A stretch of DNA of 64,000 nt from Streptomyces fagopyri (GTDB lineage Bacteria; Actinomycetota; Actinomycetes; Streptomycetales; Streptomycetaceae): positions 2,418,001-2,482,000 of the forward strand of contig NZ_CP045643.1 in NCBI RefSeq assembly GCF_009498275.1, written 5' to 3'. The notes below the pieces were generated by a model. That model did no database searches. It saw only the letters and a list, made by a program, of their open reading frames with translations, and was not told the origin of the DNA. This document shows, piece by piece, positions 63,032-64,000 of this stretch; within the stretch, counting starts at the first letter, position 1; every line of letters begins with the position of its first letter. Both the position numbers and the translations under genes were made by a program.

Positions 63032-64000
63032 ATGGCAGCCAGCACCCACACCGTGACCAACCAGGCTCCGCCCCTGGTCGGATATGACGTCTTTGCCGCC
63101 GACCGGGCCCTCGTGGAGGCGGTCGAGCGGCACCTGGATCCACGGCTTCTCGACGAGGCGCGGGACGAGCTGACGACGCTCGGCCGCACGACCGGTTCCG
63201 CGCAGGTGCAGGAGTGGGGGGTGCTCGCCAACGAGAACCCGCCGAAGCTGCGCACCCACGACCGCTACGGCAACCGCGTCGACGAGGTCGAGTTCCATCC
63301 CTCCTGGCACCGGCTCCTCGGCAAGGGGGTGTCGGCCGGGCTGACGGCCGCCTGGTCGCGCCCCGGCGGGCATCTGCGGCGGGCGGCCGGCTTCATCGTC
63401 TGGACGCAGGCCGAGGCGGGCCACGGCTGCCCGCTGTCGATGACCCACGCGGCGGTGCCCGCACTGCGCACCGACCCCGCGCTCGCCGCCGAGTGGGAGC
63501 CGCGCCTGACGTCCACCGTCTACGACCAGGGGCTGCGGCCCGCCGCCCAGAAGGCCGGAGTGCTCTTCGGGATGGGCATGACGGAGAAGCAGGGCGGCAG
63601 CGACGTACGCGCCAACACCACGGAGGCCCGGCCGCTGGCCGAGGACGGGACGTATGAGCTGACCGGGCACAAGTGGTTCTGCTCGGCACCCATGTCGGAC
63701 GGCTTCCTGGTGCTGGCGCAGGCCCCCGGCGGTCTGACGTGCTTCCTGGTGCCGCGGGTCCTGGCGGACGGGACCCGCAACGTGTTCCGCATCCAGCGGC
63801 TCAAGGACAAGCTCGGGAACAGGTCGAACGCGTCCGGCGAGATCGAGTTCGACGGGACCTGGGCACGCCGGGTCGGCGACGAGGGCCGCGGGGTGCGCAC
63901 CATCATCGAGATGGTCTCGGCGACCCGGCTCGACTGTGTGCTCGGCGCCGCGTCGCTGATGCGGCAGGCCGTCGCGCAGGCCGTGCACCACAGCGCCCAC
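63032..64000 (+). CDS. AidB-like acyl-CoA dehydrogenase (partial)
   Basis: The first 323 codons of an acyl-CoA dehydrogenase; the frame is open to the window end. The sequence follows the AidB/DNA-alkylation-response branch: GYDVFAADRALVEAVERHL, AGHGCPLSMTHAAVPAL, GMTEKQGGSDVRANTT and GHKWFCSAPMSDGFLVLAQA, then LKDKLGNRSNASGEIEFDG. AidB binds FAD and DNA in E. coli; actinobacterial members may be ordinary acyl-CoA dehydrogenases. ATG 63032 has no ribosome site but TACCGT six bases upstream. No other adaptive-response gene is adjacent; the Ada-AlkA gene is 26 kb away. Confidence 0.85.
   Translation, partial: MAASTHTVTNQAPPLVGYDVFAADRALVEAVERHLDPRLLDEARDELTTLGRTTGSAQVQEWGVLANENPPKLRTHDRYGNRVDEVEFHPSWHRLLGKGVSAGLTAAWSRPGGHLRRAAGFIVWTQAEAGHGCPLSMTHAAVPALRTDPALAAEWEPRLTSTVYDQGLRPAAQKAGVLFGMGMTEKQGGSDVRANTTEARPLAEDGTYELTGHKWFCSAPMSDGFLVLAQAPGGLTCFLVPRVLADGTRNVFRIQRLKDKLGNRSNASGEIEFDGTWARRVGDEGRGVRTIIEMVSATRLDCVLGAASLMRQAVAQAVHHSAH

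Overview
The window is high-GC DNA with GTG/TTG starts, strong third-position G/C bias, dense short intergenic gaps and many families typical of Streptomyces (PucR, ROK and AraC regulators, DUF2637, an RsbW-like ATPase, alditol oxidase, ThuA). I read it as a chromosomal piece of a Streptomyces species. No tRNA, rRNA, CRISPR array, insertion sequence, prophage or origin was recognised.

Region 1 (1-9.5 kb, plus strand) is the end of a lipid/polyketide cluster: the KR tail of a type I synthase, a KS-AT-DH-phosphopantetheinyl transferase megasynthase, a free acyl carrier protein, an alpha/beta hydrolase, a family 1 glycosyltransferase and an ABC exporter. All are overlapped or abutted, so one transcript is likely. 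The set suggests a polyunsaturated-fatty-acid-like or enediyne-like iterative chain that is released, glycosylated and exported.

Region 2 (9.6-24 kb) has a polysaccharide deacetylase lipoprotein, a DUF2278/LTD protein and an SRPBCC protein. It then holds a purine-catabolism block on the minus strand (three xanthine dehydrogenase subunits, NCS2 purine permease, XdhC) divergent from a PucR regulator. A TPR protein with a Rex-like operator, a small membrane protein and a GntR regulator follow.

Region 3 (24-35.5 kb) has an iron-box-controlled FhuF-like protein, a DUF2637 membrane protein, an RsbW-like ATPase, a thiamine-dependent pyruvate oxidase, a degenerate PP2C protein with a long disordered arm, a LuxR-type regulator, a DUF456 protein and a secreted SGNH hydrolase.

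Region 4 (35.5-43.4 kb) looks more plastic. It holds a decayed F420/PPOX gene running into an Ada-AlkA gene with a shortened glycosylase domain, three 108-bp tandem repeats, and an rsgA gene preceded by a 23-codon ORF with a strong Shine-Dalgarno and a hairpin over the rsgA ribosome site. A sigma-like/zinc-finger/transmembrane/cellulose-binding fusion protein and a radical SAM plus FMN-oxidase pair complete it.

Region 5 (43.5-64 kb) is mostly sugar and small-molecule metabolism: hydroxyacid dehydrogenase, alditol oxidase, ROK regulator, GH2 beta-galactosidase, D-threonine-aldolase-like enzyme, PEP-mutase-like enzyme, DUF2264 protein, homocysteine methyltransferase, carboxylesterase remnant, ThuA, VOC, two AraC regulators and an NmrA reductase. 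It ends with a YihY/BrkB protein and the start of an AidB-like acyl-CoA dehydrogenase. Several genes here have a TANNNT hexamer 6-7 nt from the start codon and no Shine-Dalgarno, suggesting leaderless transcripts. At 63.0 kb two such promoters face apart and share the same bases.
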